Assembly (NCBI RefSeq): GCF_014204865.1
Contig: NZ_JACHMG010000001.1
Location: forward strand, 4,614,501-4,678,500
Reading direction: 5' to 3'
DNA from: Amycolatopsis jiangsuensis
Lineage (GTDB): Bacteria > Actinomycetota > Actinomycetes > Mycobacteriales > Pseudonocardiaceae
Length of the DNA stretch: 64,000 nucleotides
Shown here one piece after another: positions 25,150-33,919 of the stretch (positions are counted from its first letter, which is position 1; every line of letters starts with the position of its first letter). A model generated the notes under the pieces. That model was given only the letters and a program-made list of their open reading frames with translations. It was not told the DNA's origin and ran no database searches. The position numbers and the translations under genes were made by a program.

Positions 25150-28100
25150 TCAGGTGAGCGTGCGCGGGCGGATCGCGTTCGCCCGGTCGACCAGCGCCAC
25201 CCGGTCGGCCGCGGTGCCCGCGAGCCGGGCCAGGGTGCGGTAGCAGTGCTCCAGTCCGAACCGCACGTCGCGCTCCTCCAGCGCGTAACCGAGCACCTTC
25301 GTGGACGACGCCTTCGCCTGCCCGGGAGCCTGCAGCCAGTCGTAGGCCGCTTCGAGCACCTCGGCCGTCAGGCGGGTGTGCCGCTCGGCATCGAGGTTGA
25401 GCCGTTCGAGCCTGCCGGAGGCGTCGGCCAGGTCTCCTTCGGTGACCTGGCTCTGGTCGCTGCCACTGCCCTGTACGCGGGTCTTGATCTTGATCGCGGC
25501 GACCTGTGCGTCGACGTAGTGCGTGGAGGTCGCGGGCACGGCCTCCAGCACTTCGACGGCGCTCGCCCGCGCGCCTTGGGCCAGGTAGACCCGGGCCAGG
25601 CCGAAGGCCGCGCTCACGTACGTGCGGTCGGTGCGCCACACCAGCTCGTAGAACCGCGCGGCGCCGAAATAGTCGCCGACGCCCTCGGCGCTCACCGCGA
25701 GCGCGAGCTTCGGCGCGATCTCGCCGGGGAGGTCGTCGTAGACCGCGTCGAACGCCACGTGCGCGACCCGCGGCCGCCCGCCGGCCAGCTCGATCAGGCC
25801 GCGGTACCAGTCGATGCGCCAGTCGTGCGGGAAGCCGTGCCGGATCGCGAGGTACTGCGCGGCCTGCAGCTGCCGTTGCGCCTCCACGAACTCACCCAGC
25901 TCGATGCGGGCACGCACGATGCGCAACCGCACCTCGATCGATTCGCGGGGCGCGCCGGCCAGCGCCTCGATCGCCTCCCGCGGGTCGAGTGCGGTGGTGG
26001 TGGCCAGCACGCCCGCCGCGGGGTCGTCCGTGTCCACCTGCGGAATCGGCAGTCCGGAGACCACCTCGGCCGCGTCCGGCAGCGGCACGCTCTCACCGTG
26101 CTCGGGCACCACCAGGTGCACGCCGAAGGTGCGACTCTCCGGCCCGAACACCGTCGAGGCGGCCGGGCGCGGGGTGTTGGTGCCGAGCGCCATGATCTCG
26201 CGCAGCACCCCGGTGAGCTGGTCGGACATCTCGTCGGCGGCGATGAACCGCCGGTCCGGGTCGGCGTGCGTGGCGCGTTTGAGGAACCGGTAGTACGAGC
26301 CGAACAACGCGAACAGCGGCACCGCGTCCGGCCCGGGCAGCGAGTTCTTGAACTTCGTGGTGTAGCCGGCGAACTCGAAGCTCAGCACGGCGAGCGTGCG
26401 CCCGACGGTGTAGAGATCCGAGGAGATCGACGCACCCTGCTTGGCCAGTTCGGGTGCGCTGTAACCGCTGGTGAAGAAGAGCGGGCTCTCGTAGTCGTCG
26501 ATCCGCCGTACCGCACCCAGATCGATCAGCTTGAGTTGCTCACGGGTCTGGATCACGTTGTCCGGCTTGAGGTCGCAGTACAGCAGCCCCTGGCTGTGCA
26601 GGTAGCCGAGCGCGGGCAGGATCTCCAGGCCGTAGGCGATGACCTGACCGATCGGCAACGGTTCCGGACGCTTGCTCTCGCGGTGGTGGGCGAGCGCGAG
26701 CTGCCGCAGCGACTGGCCGCCGACGTACTCCATCACGATGTAGCCCACGGAGTTGCCGGTGTGCGCGTCCGGATGCTGCACGAAGTTGTGGATCTTGACG
26801 ATGTTCGGGTGTTCGACCTCGGCGAGGAACCGCTGCTCGTTGGCGGCGGCGGCCATCGCGGTGGCGTCCCCGGTGTCGATCAGGCCCTTGAGCACGACCC
26901 AGCGGTCGGAGACGTTGTGGTCCTGTGCGAGGTAGATCCAGCCGAGCCCGCCGTAGGCCAGCGCGCCGAGCACCTCGTACTGGCCGCCGACGAGCTCGTT
27001 CGGCTTGAGCTTCGCAACGAACGAGTAGTGGGTGCCGCACTTCTCGCAGGTGCCCTCGGGTTCGCCGCGAGTGCCGTCCTTGCCACGGCCGACCTTCGCC
27101 CCGCAGTTGCCGCAGAACCGCTTCTCCTCGGAGACCACCGGGTTGGCGAGGACCGCGGTCGAAGGGTCGCGGTAGGGCACCGGCGGCACCTCGATGAGCC
27201 CCGCGCCGAGCCGTCCGCGACGGGAACGCCGCGAGCCGGTGCGCCGCGACGTCCCGGGGTAGCCGCTGCCGGTGCCGGTGCTCCCGGAACCGGTTCCGGT
27301 GCTGCTGCTGCCGGTGCCGGTGCTGCTCGAGCCGGTGCCGTGCCCTTCGCTGCCACCGGAGGACACGACGCTGTCGGTACCCGGATCGGGCAGCGCGGCT
27401 CCTTCCGACGGCTCCGCCCGCGGCGCCGGCGGCATGATGCTCTGCGTCGGGGGCGCGGGGTTGGCGAGCACACTCGTAGGCATCGGCGCCGCCGGGTTCA
27501 CCGGCGCGACCGGCTGCTGCGACTGCGGCAGCACCACCGGAGCCAGATCACCGGACGGCCGGGTGGGATCCTCCGCCCCCCGCACGGCCGGCTCGCCCTG
27601 CCCGGCAGCCCCGGAAACCGGACGACTGGGCGACGCGCTCGTCTCCGCCGCCTCGGCCCTCCCGCCCTGCTGCGGCCGGCTCGGCGTCCGCGGGTACGAC
27701 TGCCCCTGCGACGCCGCCTGCCCCCCACGCGGATACGGCTGCCCCTGGGACGGCGGCTGCCCCTGGGACGGCTGCCCCTGGGACGGCTGTCCCTGGGACG
27801 GCGGCTGCCCCTGGGACGGCGGCTGTCCCGGCAGAACTGGCTGCCCCGGGGCGCCCGGGTGCTGCCGGCCTTGGGTGCCGGGGTGGCCGGGCTGACCTTG
27901 CTGAGCTCGGCCGGCCGAGCCTTGCTGGCCGGGCTGGGGCTGACCTGCCTGACCCGGCCCCCGCTGACTTTGCTGACCGGGCTGGCCCCGCTGGCCGTAC
28001 TGGCCGGGCGCGGCTGACGTCGGTCGGCCCGGATACTGCTGGCCTTGGGTACCGGGACGTTGCTGGCCCGGCGGCTGCGCACCGGGGTGTGGCTGTCCCT

Positions 28101-29001
28101 GGGTACCCGGCCGCTGGATTCCGGCGGGCGTCTGGCCCGGCGCGTTCGAGACCTGCTGTCCCTGGGCACCCGAAACGGGCTGACCCGGCGCGCGGGTGTG
28201 CTGTGATGCGTCCGGTACCTGCTGCCCTGGCATCGGCCGGCCCGGCTGCGAACCCGGACGGGACGGTTGCGTCCCGGCCGCAGGAGTGCCCTGGCCGGGG
28301 GTCCACCCGGCGGAACGCCCGGGCTGCCTCCCCTGCGGCGGCGGTCCGGACTGCTGCGGACGCTGAACGGGTGCGTTGACCAGCGTCTCGGCATCCGGAT
28401 TGTCCGAACCTTCCGCCGAACCCTCCGCGGACCGTGACTCGAGACGACCGGACACCGACGGTTCCGGCGTGTCCCACCGCACCGGCGGAGGCGGCGTCCA
28501 CGACGAGTCCGGATCAGAACCCACACCCGAACCGAATCCGGCCGAACCCGCTCCCGAGCCCGCTGCGTTCGGCCCCGCACCCGACGAACCAGCAGCACCA
28601 GCCGAGCCCGGCGCGCCTCGCAAACCCGAGTCCGGGGCACCGCCCGAACCCGAGTCCGAGCCGGACGCACCTCCCGGACCCGAGTCCGAGCCCGACGCAC
28701 CGCTCGAACCCGACACAGGTCCCGAACCTCCGCCAGGCACACCCTCCGAGCCCGAGCCCGCGTCCGGTGCACGTCCGGAGCCCAAGTCCGCGCCCGGAGC
28801 ACCCCCCGAGCCCGGCGCGCTACCCGAGCCCGCTACGGCACCGGCACTTCCGCCCGAAACCCCCGTGCCCGGCAGCCCGGCCGCCGACGCACCCGGCCCC
28901 GGGGTCTCTCGCGCTCCCGGTGTGGGCTCCCCCGGGCCGGACGACCCGTCCGCGCCCTGGTCCGGTGCTGCGTGCCGAGGACGGCGCGCCTCCTCCGACA
29001 C
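25150..29001 (-). CDS. pknG: Serine/threonine protein kinase PknG with very long N-terminal extension
   Basis: PknG is a soluble kinase that, in mycobacteria, controls 2-oxoglutarate metabolism by phosphorylating GarA. Here a rubredoxin-like part begins with CGNC (Cys630, Cys633) and a second CEKC pair; the kinase domain follows with LKGLIDTGD (Lys), the non-RD loop LLYCDLKPDNVI and IDLGAVRR, then TPR helices to the C-terminus. Mycobacterial PknG is about 750 residues; this one is 1283 because about 520 extra Gly/Pro/Gln/Ser residues precede the rubredoxin part. The GTG at 29001 is chosen for its GGGAGG site. It is the last gene of glnX-glnH-pknG. Confidence 0.93.
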   Translation of the reverse strand: MSEEARRPRHAAPDQGADGSSGPGEPTPGARETPGPGASAAGLPGTGVSGGSAGAVAGSGSAPGSGGAPGADLGSGRAPDAGSGSEGVPGGGSGPVSGSSGASGSDSGPGGASGSDSGSGGAPDSGLRGAPGSAGAAGSSGAGPNAAGSGAGSAGFGSGVGSDPDSSWTPPPPVRWDTPEPSVSGRLESRSAEGSAEGSDNPDAETLVNAPVQRPQQSGPPPQGRQPGRSAGWTPGQGTPAAGTQPSRPGSQPGRPMPGQQVPDASQHTRAPGQPVSGAQGQQVSNAPGQTPAGIQRPGTQGQPHPGAQPPGQQRPGTQGQQYPGRPTSAAPGQYGQRGQPGQQSQRGPGQAGQPQPGQQGSAGRAQQGQPGHPGTQGRQHPGAPGQPVLPGQPPSQGQPPSQGQPSQGQPSQGQPPSQGQPYPRGGQAASQGQSYPRTPSRPQQGGRAEAAETSASPSRPVSGAAGQGEPAVRGAEDPTRPSGDLAPVVLPQSQQPVAPVNPAAPMPTSVLANPAPPTQSIMPPAPRAEPSEGAALPDPGTDSVVSSGGSEGHGTGSSSTGTGSSSTGTGSGSTGTGSGYPGTSRRTGSRRSRRGRLGAGLIEVPPVPYRDPSTAVLANPVVSEEKRFCGNCGAKVGRGKDGTRGEPEGTCEKCGTHYSFVAKLKPNELVGGQYEVLGALAYGGLGWIYLAQDHNVSDRWVVLKGLIDTGDATAMAAAANEQRFLAEVEHPNIVKIHNFVQHPDAHTGNSVGYIVMEYVGGQSLRQLALAHHRESKRPEPLPIGQVIAYGLEILPALGYLHSQGLLYCDLKPDNVIQTREQLKLIDLGAVRRIDDYESPLFFTSGYSAPELAKQGASISSDLYTVGRTLAVLSFEFAGYTTKFKNSLPGPDAVPLFALFGSYYRFLKRATHADPDRRFIAADEMSDQLTGVLREIMALGTNTPRPAASTVFGPESRTFGVHLVVPEHGESVPLPDAAEVVSGLPIPQVDTDDPAAGVLATTTALDPREAIEALAGAPRESIEVRLRIVRARIELGEFVEAQRQLQAAQYLAIRHGFPHDWRIDWYRGLIELAGGRPRVAHVAFDAVYDDLPGEIAPKLALAVSAEGVGDYFGAARFYELVWRTDRTYVSAAFGLARVYLAQGARASAVEVLEAVPATSTHYVDAQVAAIKIKTRVQGSGSDQSQVTEGDLADASGRLERLNLDAERHTRLTAEVLEAAYDWLQAPGQAKASSTKVLGYALEERDVRFGLEHCYRTLARLAGTAADRVALVDRANAIRPRTLT

Positions 29002-29070
29002 AACTACCTCCCGAGCTCCCCGCGGCACTGTCCGCGGTCGATCGTAGTGGGGCCTGTCCGTCGCCACTCG

Positions 29071-29160
29071 GCTGTTGTCACCGCTACCGACATCACCGCT
29101 ACCAACTTCACCAGTACCAACTTCACCAGTACCGACGTCACCGCCACCGACGTCACCGGT
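29071..29160. repeat. 15-bp tandem repeat in the glnH-pknG junction
   Basis: Six units of 15 bases run back to back; two are identical (ACCAACTTCACCAGT at 29101 and 29116) and two differ by two bases (ACCGACGTCACCGCC and ACCGACGTCACCGGT). The stop codon of glnH (29153-29155) lies in the last unit. The array fills most of the 151-base gap before the pknG start. Confidence 0.8.
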
Positions 29161-30127
29161 ACTGCGGTTCCGGCGGGGACGCGGGCCCCAGCCGCTGCCC
29201 CACCCACTTGGCGTAGCTCGCCGCCCAGGAGCCGTCACCGCGGATCTGCTCGATGACCGCGTTCACGAACTGCACCAGGTCTTCCTGGTCCTTCGGGACG
29301 CCGACGCCGTAGTTCTCCTTGGTCAGCTGCTCCCCGACGACCTTGACGCGCGGGTCCTGCGCGGCCATGCCCGCCAGGATGGTGTCGTCGGTGGACACCG
29401 CGTCGACCTGGTTCTGCTGGAGCATCACCAGGCAGTCCGACCAGTTGGGCACCGACACCGCGACCGGCTTGGCCGGATCGGTGGCGATCTTCGTCAGCGA
29501 CGTGGACTTCTTCGCCGCGCACACCCGCTTGCCCGCCAGGTCGGACAGCGACTGCGCGTCCGACGTCTTCGGCACCAGGATCTTCTGCCCCGCGACGTAG
29601 TACACCGCGGAGAACTGCACGTTCTCCCGCCGCGCGCAGGTGATGCTGTAGGTGCGGACCACCACGTCCACCTGGTGGTCCTCCAGCACCTTCTCCCGCT
29701 GCGACGAAGGGATCGCGCGGAACTGCACGTGCCCCTCGGCGGTGCCGAACAACGCCGCGGCGATGTGGTTGACCACGTCGATGTCGAAGCCCTCGATGTT
29801 GCCGGTCTTCGGATTGCGGAACCCGAACAGGTACGTGGTCTGGTCCACGCCGGCGATCAGCTTCCCGCGGGCCTTGATCTTCGCCATCGTGGAACCGTCC
29901 GGCACTGCCGTCCCGGCCGTGGGCCGAATGCTGGCCAACGGGTTGCAGCTGGTGTCGGTGTCCACGCCGGCGCTGGTGTCGGGTCCGCCGACCCCCGCGG
30001 GCTTCGGCCAGGCCGCGTCACTCACCGGGCTCGGGCCGACGGGCCACTCCGCCGCCCCGCACGCCGTGGTGAAGACCGCGACGACTGCCAGTACGGCTGC
30101 CCGGACGAAGTGCCGAGACCGCATCAC
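29153..30127 (-). CDS. glnH: GlnH-type amino-acid-binding lipoprotein of the PknG system
   Basis: This 324-residue lipoprotein binds amino acids such as aspartate or glutamine outside the membrane. The signal ends in VFTTACG with a lipid Cys at about residue 23. A periplasmic-binding type II fold follows (GKLIAGVDQTTYLFGFRNPK, GFDIDVVNHIAAALFG). In mycobacteria GlnH passes the signal to GlnX, which activates PknG; no ABC permease is encoded here, consistent with a sensing rather than transport role. The GTG at 30127 overlaps the glnX stop by four bases. The C-terminus ends inside the 15-bp repeats. Confidence 0.9.
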   Translation of the reverse strand: MMRSRHFVRAAVLAVVAVFTTACGAAEWPVGPSPVSDAAWPKPAGVGGPDTSAGVDTDTSCNPLASIRPTAGTAVPDGSTMAKIKARGKLIAGVDQTTYLFGFRNPKTGNIEGFDIDVVNHIAAALFGTAEGHVQFRAIPSSQREKVLEDHQVDVVVRTYSITCARRENVQFSAVYYVAGQKILVPKTSDAQSLSDLAGKRVCAAKKSTSLTKIATDPAKPVAVSVPNWSDCLVMLQQNQVDAVSTDDTILAGMAAQDPRVKVVGEQLTKENYGVGVPKDQEDLVQFVNAVIEQIRGDGSWAASYAKWVGQRLGPASPPEPQYR

Positions 30128-31509
30128 CGGTACTCCCTCAGCCTCTCCCGCACTCCGACCGTCACGCCGCCCGCGGCGAGCACGGCCAGCACTCCGACGC
30201 CGGGGGCGAGCGCGGTGAGCGCCCGGTCGCCCGACTCCGTGTCATCGAGGAATTCCTGCCGGCAGACGTCGATCGCGGCTTGGAGGTTCGTGTCCAGCCG
30301 GGTGAACGCCGCGGCGGCGCTGTCCGGGCTCACGCTCGTGGCGAAGTCCACCGCCTCCTTGTACTGCCCGCCGTCGTCGAGCCTGCGCACCTGAAGGTGG
30401 GCCAGCGACCACTCGCGCGCAGCCACTTCGGCCGCCTCGATCTTCTGCTGGCCGGGGGTGTCGACGGCGAGGTCCTCGGCCTCGCCGAGCAGACCGCCCT
30501 TGCCGTCCGCGCCGACGAGCTTTTCGGCCAGTCCGATGAACTGCTGTTCGTAGGTGGCGCCGTCTCCGCGGGCGACGAGGGTGAGGGTCTCGTCGGCGCG
30601 GGCCTGCAGGGCGGCGATCCTGGCCCGCACCAGCACGTCGACCTGCGAGGTGCCGTCGCTGCGGCCGCTCGCCACGAAGCTGCCCTGCACGATCAGCGCC
30701 ACGGTGCCCCAGAGCAGGGACAGCACGATGCATCCGGTGGCCACCAGCAGCCCGATGTTCAGCACCCGGTTCGTCCGCCGGGTCAGGTACAGCTGCGCGG
30801 CCACCAGCGCCCCGATCAGGACCACGATCAACGCGACCGCCGCCCACGGCACGTCGGAGCTGCTTTCCTGTTCGTCGAAGAGCTTGGTGGTGTGCGCCTC
30901 GTAGAGGGACCTCGCCGCGGGCAGGATCGTCGTGCGCATCAGCTGCGACGCCTCGCGCAGGTAGGAGGCACCGGACGGGAAACCCTGCCGGTTGTTCTGC
31001 CGCGCCGTCTCGACGATCCCGGTGTAGACCGGGACCTTCTGGTTCAGGATGTCCACCTGCTGGGCGGCGTTGCCGACGTCGGCGACGTCCGAACCGGCCT
31101 TCGCGAGTGCGGAACCGGCGTCCGCGATGTCCTGCTCGTATTTCTTCCGCAGCGCGGGCGGCTCGGCGCCCACGGACAGGAACGCGCTGGCCGCCGTCGC
31201 GTCCGCGTCGGAGAGCGAGCGGTACACCTGCTGTGCCGACGAGGCGATCGGCTCCCGGTGGTCCACCAGGCCCTCGACGGTGTTGTCCTTGCCTTGTACG
31301 GACAACACGCCGACGAGTCCCGCGACGAGCGAAAGCACCACCAGCGCGACGGCGATCACCGACAGCCGTCCGGGCGTGGTCGCCGCGGATCTGACCACCG
31401 CGCGCACCGCCTGGCCGGGCAGCTCCAGCAGCCCGGCGATACCGCTGCGTCCCTCCGGTTCCTCCGGTGCGGGCGCAGACGTTTCCGGCCGCGTCGCAGT
31501 GCTGGTCAT
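30124..31509 (-). CDS. glnX: GlnX membrane sensor of the PknG system
   Basis: This 461-residue membrane protein is predicted to carry the amino-acid signal from GlnH to PknG. Four hydrophobic helices are seen (about residues 43-66, 222-240, 250-275 and 430-450), separating two long helical outer regions (residues about 70-215 and 280-425) like tandem four-helix-bundle sensors. The order glnX-glnH-pknG is the same as in Mycobacterium tuberculosis (Rv0412c-Rv0411c-Rv0410c). The first 40 residues are cytoplasmic and acidic. It is the first gene of the operon. Confidence 0.85.
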   Translation of the reverse strand: MTSTATRPETSAPAPEEPEGRSGIAGLLELPGQAVRAVVRSAATTPGRLSVIAVALVVLSLVAGLVGVLSVQGKDNTVEGLVDHREPIASSAQQVYRSLSDADATAASAFLSVGAEPPALRKKYEQDIADAGSALAKAGSDVADVGNAAQQVDILNQKVPVYTGIVETARQNNRQGFPSGASYLREASQLMRTTILPAARSLYEAHTTKLFDEQESSSDVPWAAVALIVVLIGALVAAQLYLTRRTNRVLNIGLLVATGCIVLSLLWGTVALIVQGSFVASGRSDGTSQVDVLVRARIAALQARADETLTLVARGDGATYEQQFIGLAEKLVGADGKGGLLGEAEDLAVDTPGQQKIEAAEVAAREWSLAHLQVRRLDDGGQYKEAVDFATSVSPDSAAAAFTRLDTNLQAAIDVCRQEFLDDTESGDRALTALAPGVGVLAVLAAGGVTVGVRERLREYR

Positions 31510-31636
31510 CCCCGTTCCTCCCCGTACGCCACCCGCAGAAGGTATCCGGTCGCGGATCGGGCGGCGAACGACACCCGGAAGGTGTCACCAGCACGTGATC
31601 TCTCCTCCGCCGATCCACGTGCGGTGACAGCTGCCG

Positions 31637-32662
31637 TCATCCCCTCTTCCGGCCGGCAGTGCGCAGCAGTCCCTGGGTGGCGGCTTCCGCCATCACCGCG
31701 CGGACGTCGACGCACCACGGCCCGTCGGACCTCAACTCGACGTACGCACCTTCACCGTTCTTGAGCTCCAGCTCCCGCTCACCGTCGACTGCGATCACTC
31801 CGCCCGCTGCCGCGAGGTCCACGCGCACGCCCGGCCGCAGCACGCTCCAGCCGCGGACCCCCACCCGGCTCACCAGGCCGGGCGCGATCGGCGCGTGCAC
31901 GACATGCGCACATTCGGCGACCGGGCCGAGCTGCAGCGCCACACCGTCCGCGCTGGAACGGGGGCTGGGGCAGAGCTGGCCGGCGATGCTGGAGAGGCCG
32001 ATGCCGTCCGGTTCGGCGAACGTGCAGTACAGCTCCGTCAGCGCGGCCGGTTCCCACAACGCCTTCGCCCCGATGTGCCTGCTCACCGTGACGGCGACGT
32101 CGACCAGTGCGTTCTCCCGCCGGTTTTTCGTGACCACTTCGAGCACGCTGACCCGCTGGGTGACCAGATCGACGTCAACGTCGCCGGTCGCGACGAAGCC
32201 TGCCGCGAGTCCCGCGACGGTCGCCTCCCGCATGTGCGGGAACGCGTTGTCGGTACCGGTCGACAAGGCGAGCAACGGCACGTCACCACACGCGGTGGCG
32301 GCGACCCGCGCCGTGCCGTCCCCGCCGAGGCAGACGATGACCGAGGCGCCGGCGTCGACCATCCGGCGCACTGCGTTGACCGTGTCCTGCGCCGAACCGG
32401 TCAGCGGGTCCTGGTCGCAGAACTCCACCCCCGGCACCGGGCCGGTCCCCTGTCCGAGCGCCCGCCGGACGGCCGCCGAGACACCACCGCGGTCGGTGGA
32501 CACGAGCACCCGCCCCACCCCCGCGACGGCGAACGCGGACAGCAGCCGCTGCACCATGTTGGCCTTCTCCGCGGTGGGGAATACCGAGGCCCGCGCGACC
32601 AGCCGCCGGATGTCCTGTCCCGACGCCGGATTGGCGACAATCCCCGCCACGGCTTCGCCCAC
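31637..32662 (-). CDS. ATP-NAD kinase-like protein (AcoX-type)
   Basis: The 341-residue product resembles the AcoX/ATP-NAD kinase superfamily. It begins VAGIVANPASGQDIRRLVARA and has the hallmark CLGGDGTAR nucleotide-binding loop (GGDG) followed by LALSTGTDNAFP. AcoX proteins lie near acetoin genes elsewhere, but no acetoin genes are present here, so the substrate is open. GTG at 32662 is chosen as start with GAGGGAG upstream; the frame could extend to 32920 through repeat-derived sequence. It lies upstream of glnX on the same strand, 127 bases away. Confidence 0.75.
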   Translation of the reverse strand: MGEAVAGIVANPASGQDIRRLVARASVFPTAEKANMVQRLLSAFAVAGVGRVLVSTDRGGVSAAVRRALGQGTGPVPGVEFCDQDPLTGSAQDTVNAVRRMVDAGASVIVCLGGDGTARVAATACGDVPLLALSTGTDNAFPHMREATVAGLAAGFVATGDVDVDLVTQRVSVLEVVTKNRRENALVDVAVTVSRHIGAKALWEPAALTELYCTFAEPDGIGLSSIAGQLCPSPRSSADGVALQLGPVAECAHVVHAPIAPGLVSRVGVRGWSVLRPGVRVDLAAAGGVIAVDGERELELKNGEGAYVELRSDGPWCVDVRAVMAEAATQGLLRTAGRKRG

Positions 32663-33535
32663 GACCACGTCTCCCTCGCCCCGCCGGGATTGTTGCGGCT
32701 CCAGGAGACCCCGAACAGGCACCGCGCGATAGGGTTGCAGCGAGTTGCAGTCGGCAAGATTCGCCCGGATGGCCCAGCACAGCGAGCGTCCGCGCGTGAT
32801 TGGAAGCCGCAGAGCGGACGAGCGCGGGCTGAGGCTCGCCAAGCGGCGACCGGCCGGACGTCGCCGGCTCGTGACCCGCCGTCCGGCTGGGAACCGCTCG
32901 TGACGGCTGTTGCCACGCACGGCCGGAGCGGGAGGGCTGCGGCTTCCCGGAGCCGGGAAGTGGGCGGTCGAGACGTCGCTGAGCCGGGAGGGAACAGCGA
33001 GACTTCCAGGGGCGGAGGGAACGGCCCAGACTCCTCACAGTCAGGACGGGAGGGCTGAGAATCCCCAGTGTCTGGAGAGGGGACGGCCGGGACTCCGCAC
33101 GGGACAGCCGAGGCTCCCCCGAGTCGGAAGGGAACCGACGAGAGACCAATTCAGGACGGGAGGGCCGAGACTCCCCCGGTGTCTGGAGTGGAAACCGCCG
33201 AGACTCCGCAAACTCCGGACGGGACAGCTGAGACTTCCCCAAGCCAGAAGGAAACCGCCGAGACCCCAGAGCCAGGACGGGACGGCCGAGACTTTCCAGG
33301 GCCGGTAAGGGGACGGCCGAGACGTTGCTGCAGGGGCCCTCGATCTCTCGCTGCCTGCCGGAGCACTTTGCACGGCCTCTCCGGGAGTACGAGTCCGCCC
33401 GCATACCGGCCCCCGGGAGCCCCCGGCCGCCGGATGTGAGGCGAAGTCACCGGCGAGAGCAAGCCGCATGACTTGGTCTGCGGCGACGCTTGCGCAGCTT
33501 CGGCGCATGCCCTCGCCACCTCACCCGACCGCCAC
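32663..33535. other. Gene-free stretch with a degenerate 30-bp repeat
   Basis: No credible gene is seen. From about 32960 to 33330 units starting GCCGAGACT-like recur at spacings between 21 and 34 bases, mostly near 30 (for example at about 33165, 33199, 33229, 33259, 33287). Copies share GGACGGGACGGCCGAGACT. The spacing drifts by one to a few bases, so no single reading frame is kept. Confidence 0.65.
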
Positions 33536-33536
33536 C

Positions 33537-33919
33537 GTGACGCGACCCGCGATCATGCGCGCCCGTCGCAATCAACTGGTGACTCGTCACGGTCAGGTGC
33601 GACTCGCCGCCACCACGTGCAACCCACCACCATCATGCGCGACCCACCACGGTCAGATGTGAATCGCCGCGATCACGCGTGACTCGGGCGGTGCGGATTT
33701 GTACGACTCGCCGCAATGCCGTGCGACTCGCCACGGTCGTGTGCGGATCGCCGCGATCACGTGCAGATCGTCACGTTCACGTACGCCCCGCCACGGTAGG
33801 TGCGACTCGCCGCAATCACGTGCAACTCGCCACGATCATGCGCAGAGCGTCGCGACGGCGTGCAACTCGCCACGGCCAGGTGCGAATCGTCGCGATTATG
33901 CGTGACTCGGGCGGCGCGG
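33537..33919. repeat. 20-bp tandem repeat array next to the copper-chaperone-like gene
   Basis: About 18 units, most exactly 20 bases, follow the consensus GTGCGACTCGCCRCGRTCAC. From 33701 to 33919 ten units run with only one 19-base unit. Some units contain the palindrome GATCGC-C-GCGATC (33747-33759). The period is not a multiple of three, so the array cannot keep a reading frame. The unit GCGTGACTCGGGCGGTGCGG at 33677 recurs at 33900 with one change, where it overlaps the end of the neighbouring gene. Confidence 0.85.

Noticed and set aside
27130..29001. Long open frames antisense to the pknG N-terminal region
   Set aside because: They are mirror images of the Gly/Pro/Gln-rich coding frame in a very GC-rich gene and lack ribosome-binding sites.
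29002..29238. PknG start at 29238, including the 15-bp repeats as coding
   Set aside because: That start lies inside glnH and has no ribosome-binding site, while GTG 29001 has GGGAGG at a good distance. It is kept as a question in the findings.
33537..33919. Possible CRISPR array
   Set aside because: Units follow directly on one another without unique spacers, the bases vary from unit to unit, and no cas gene is present in the window.
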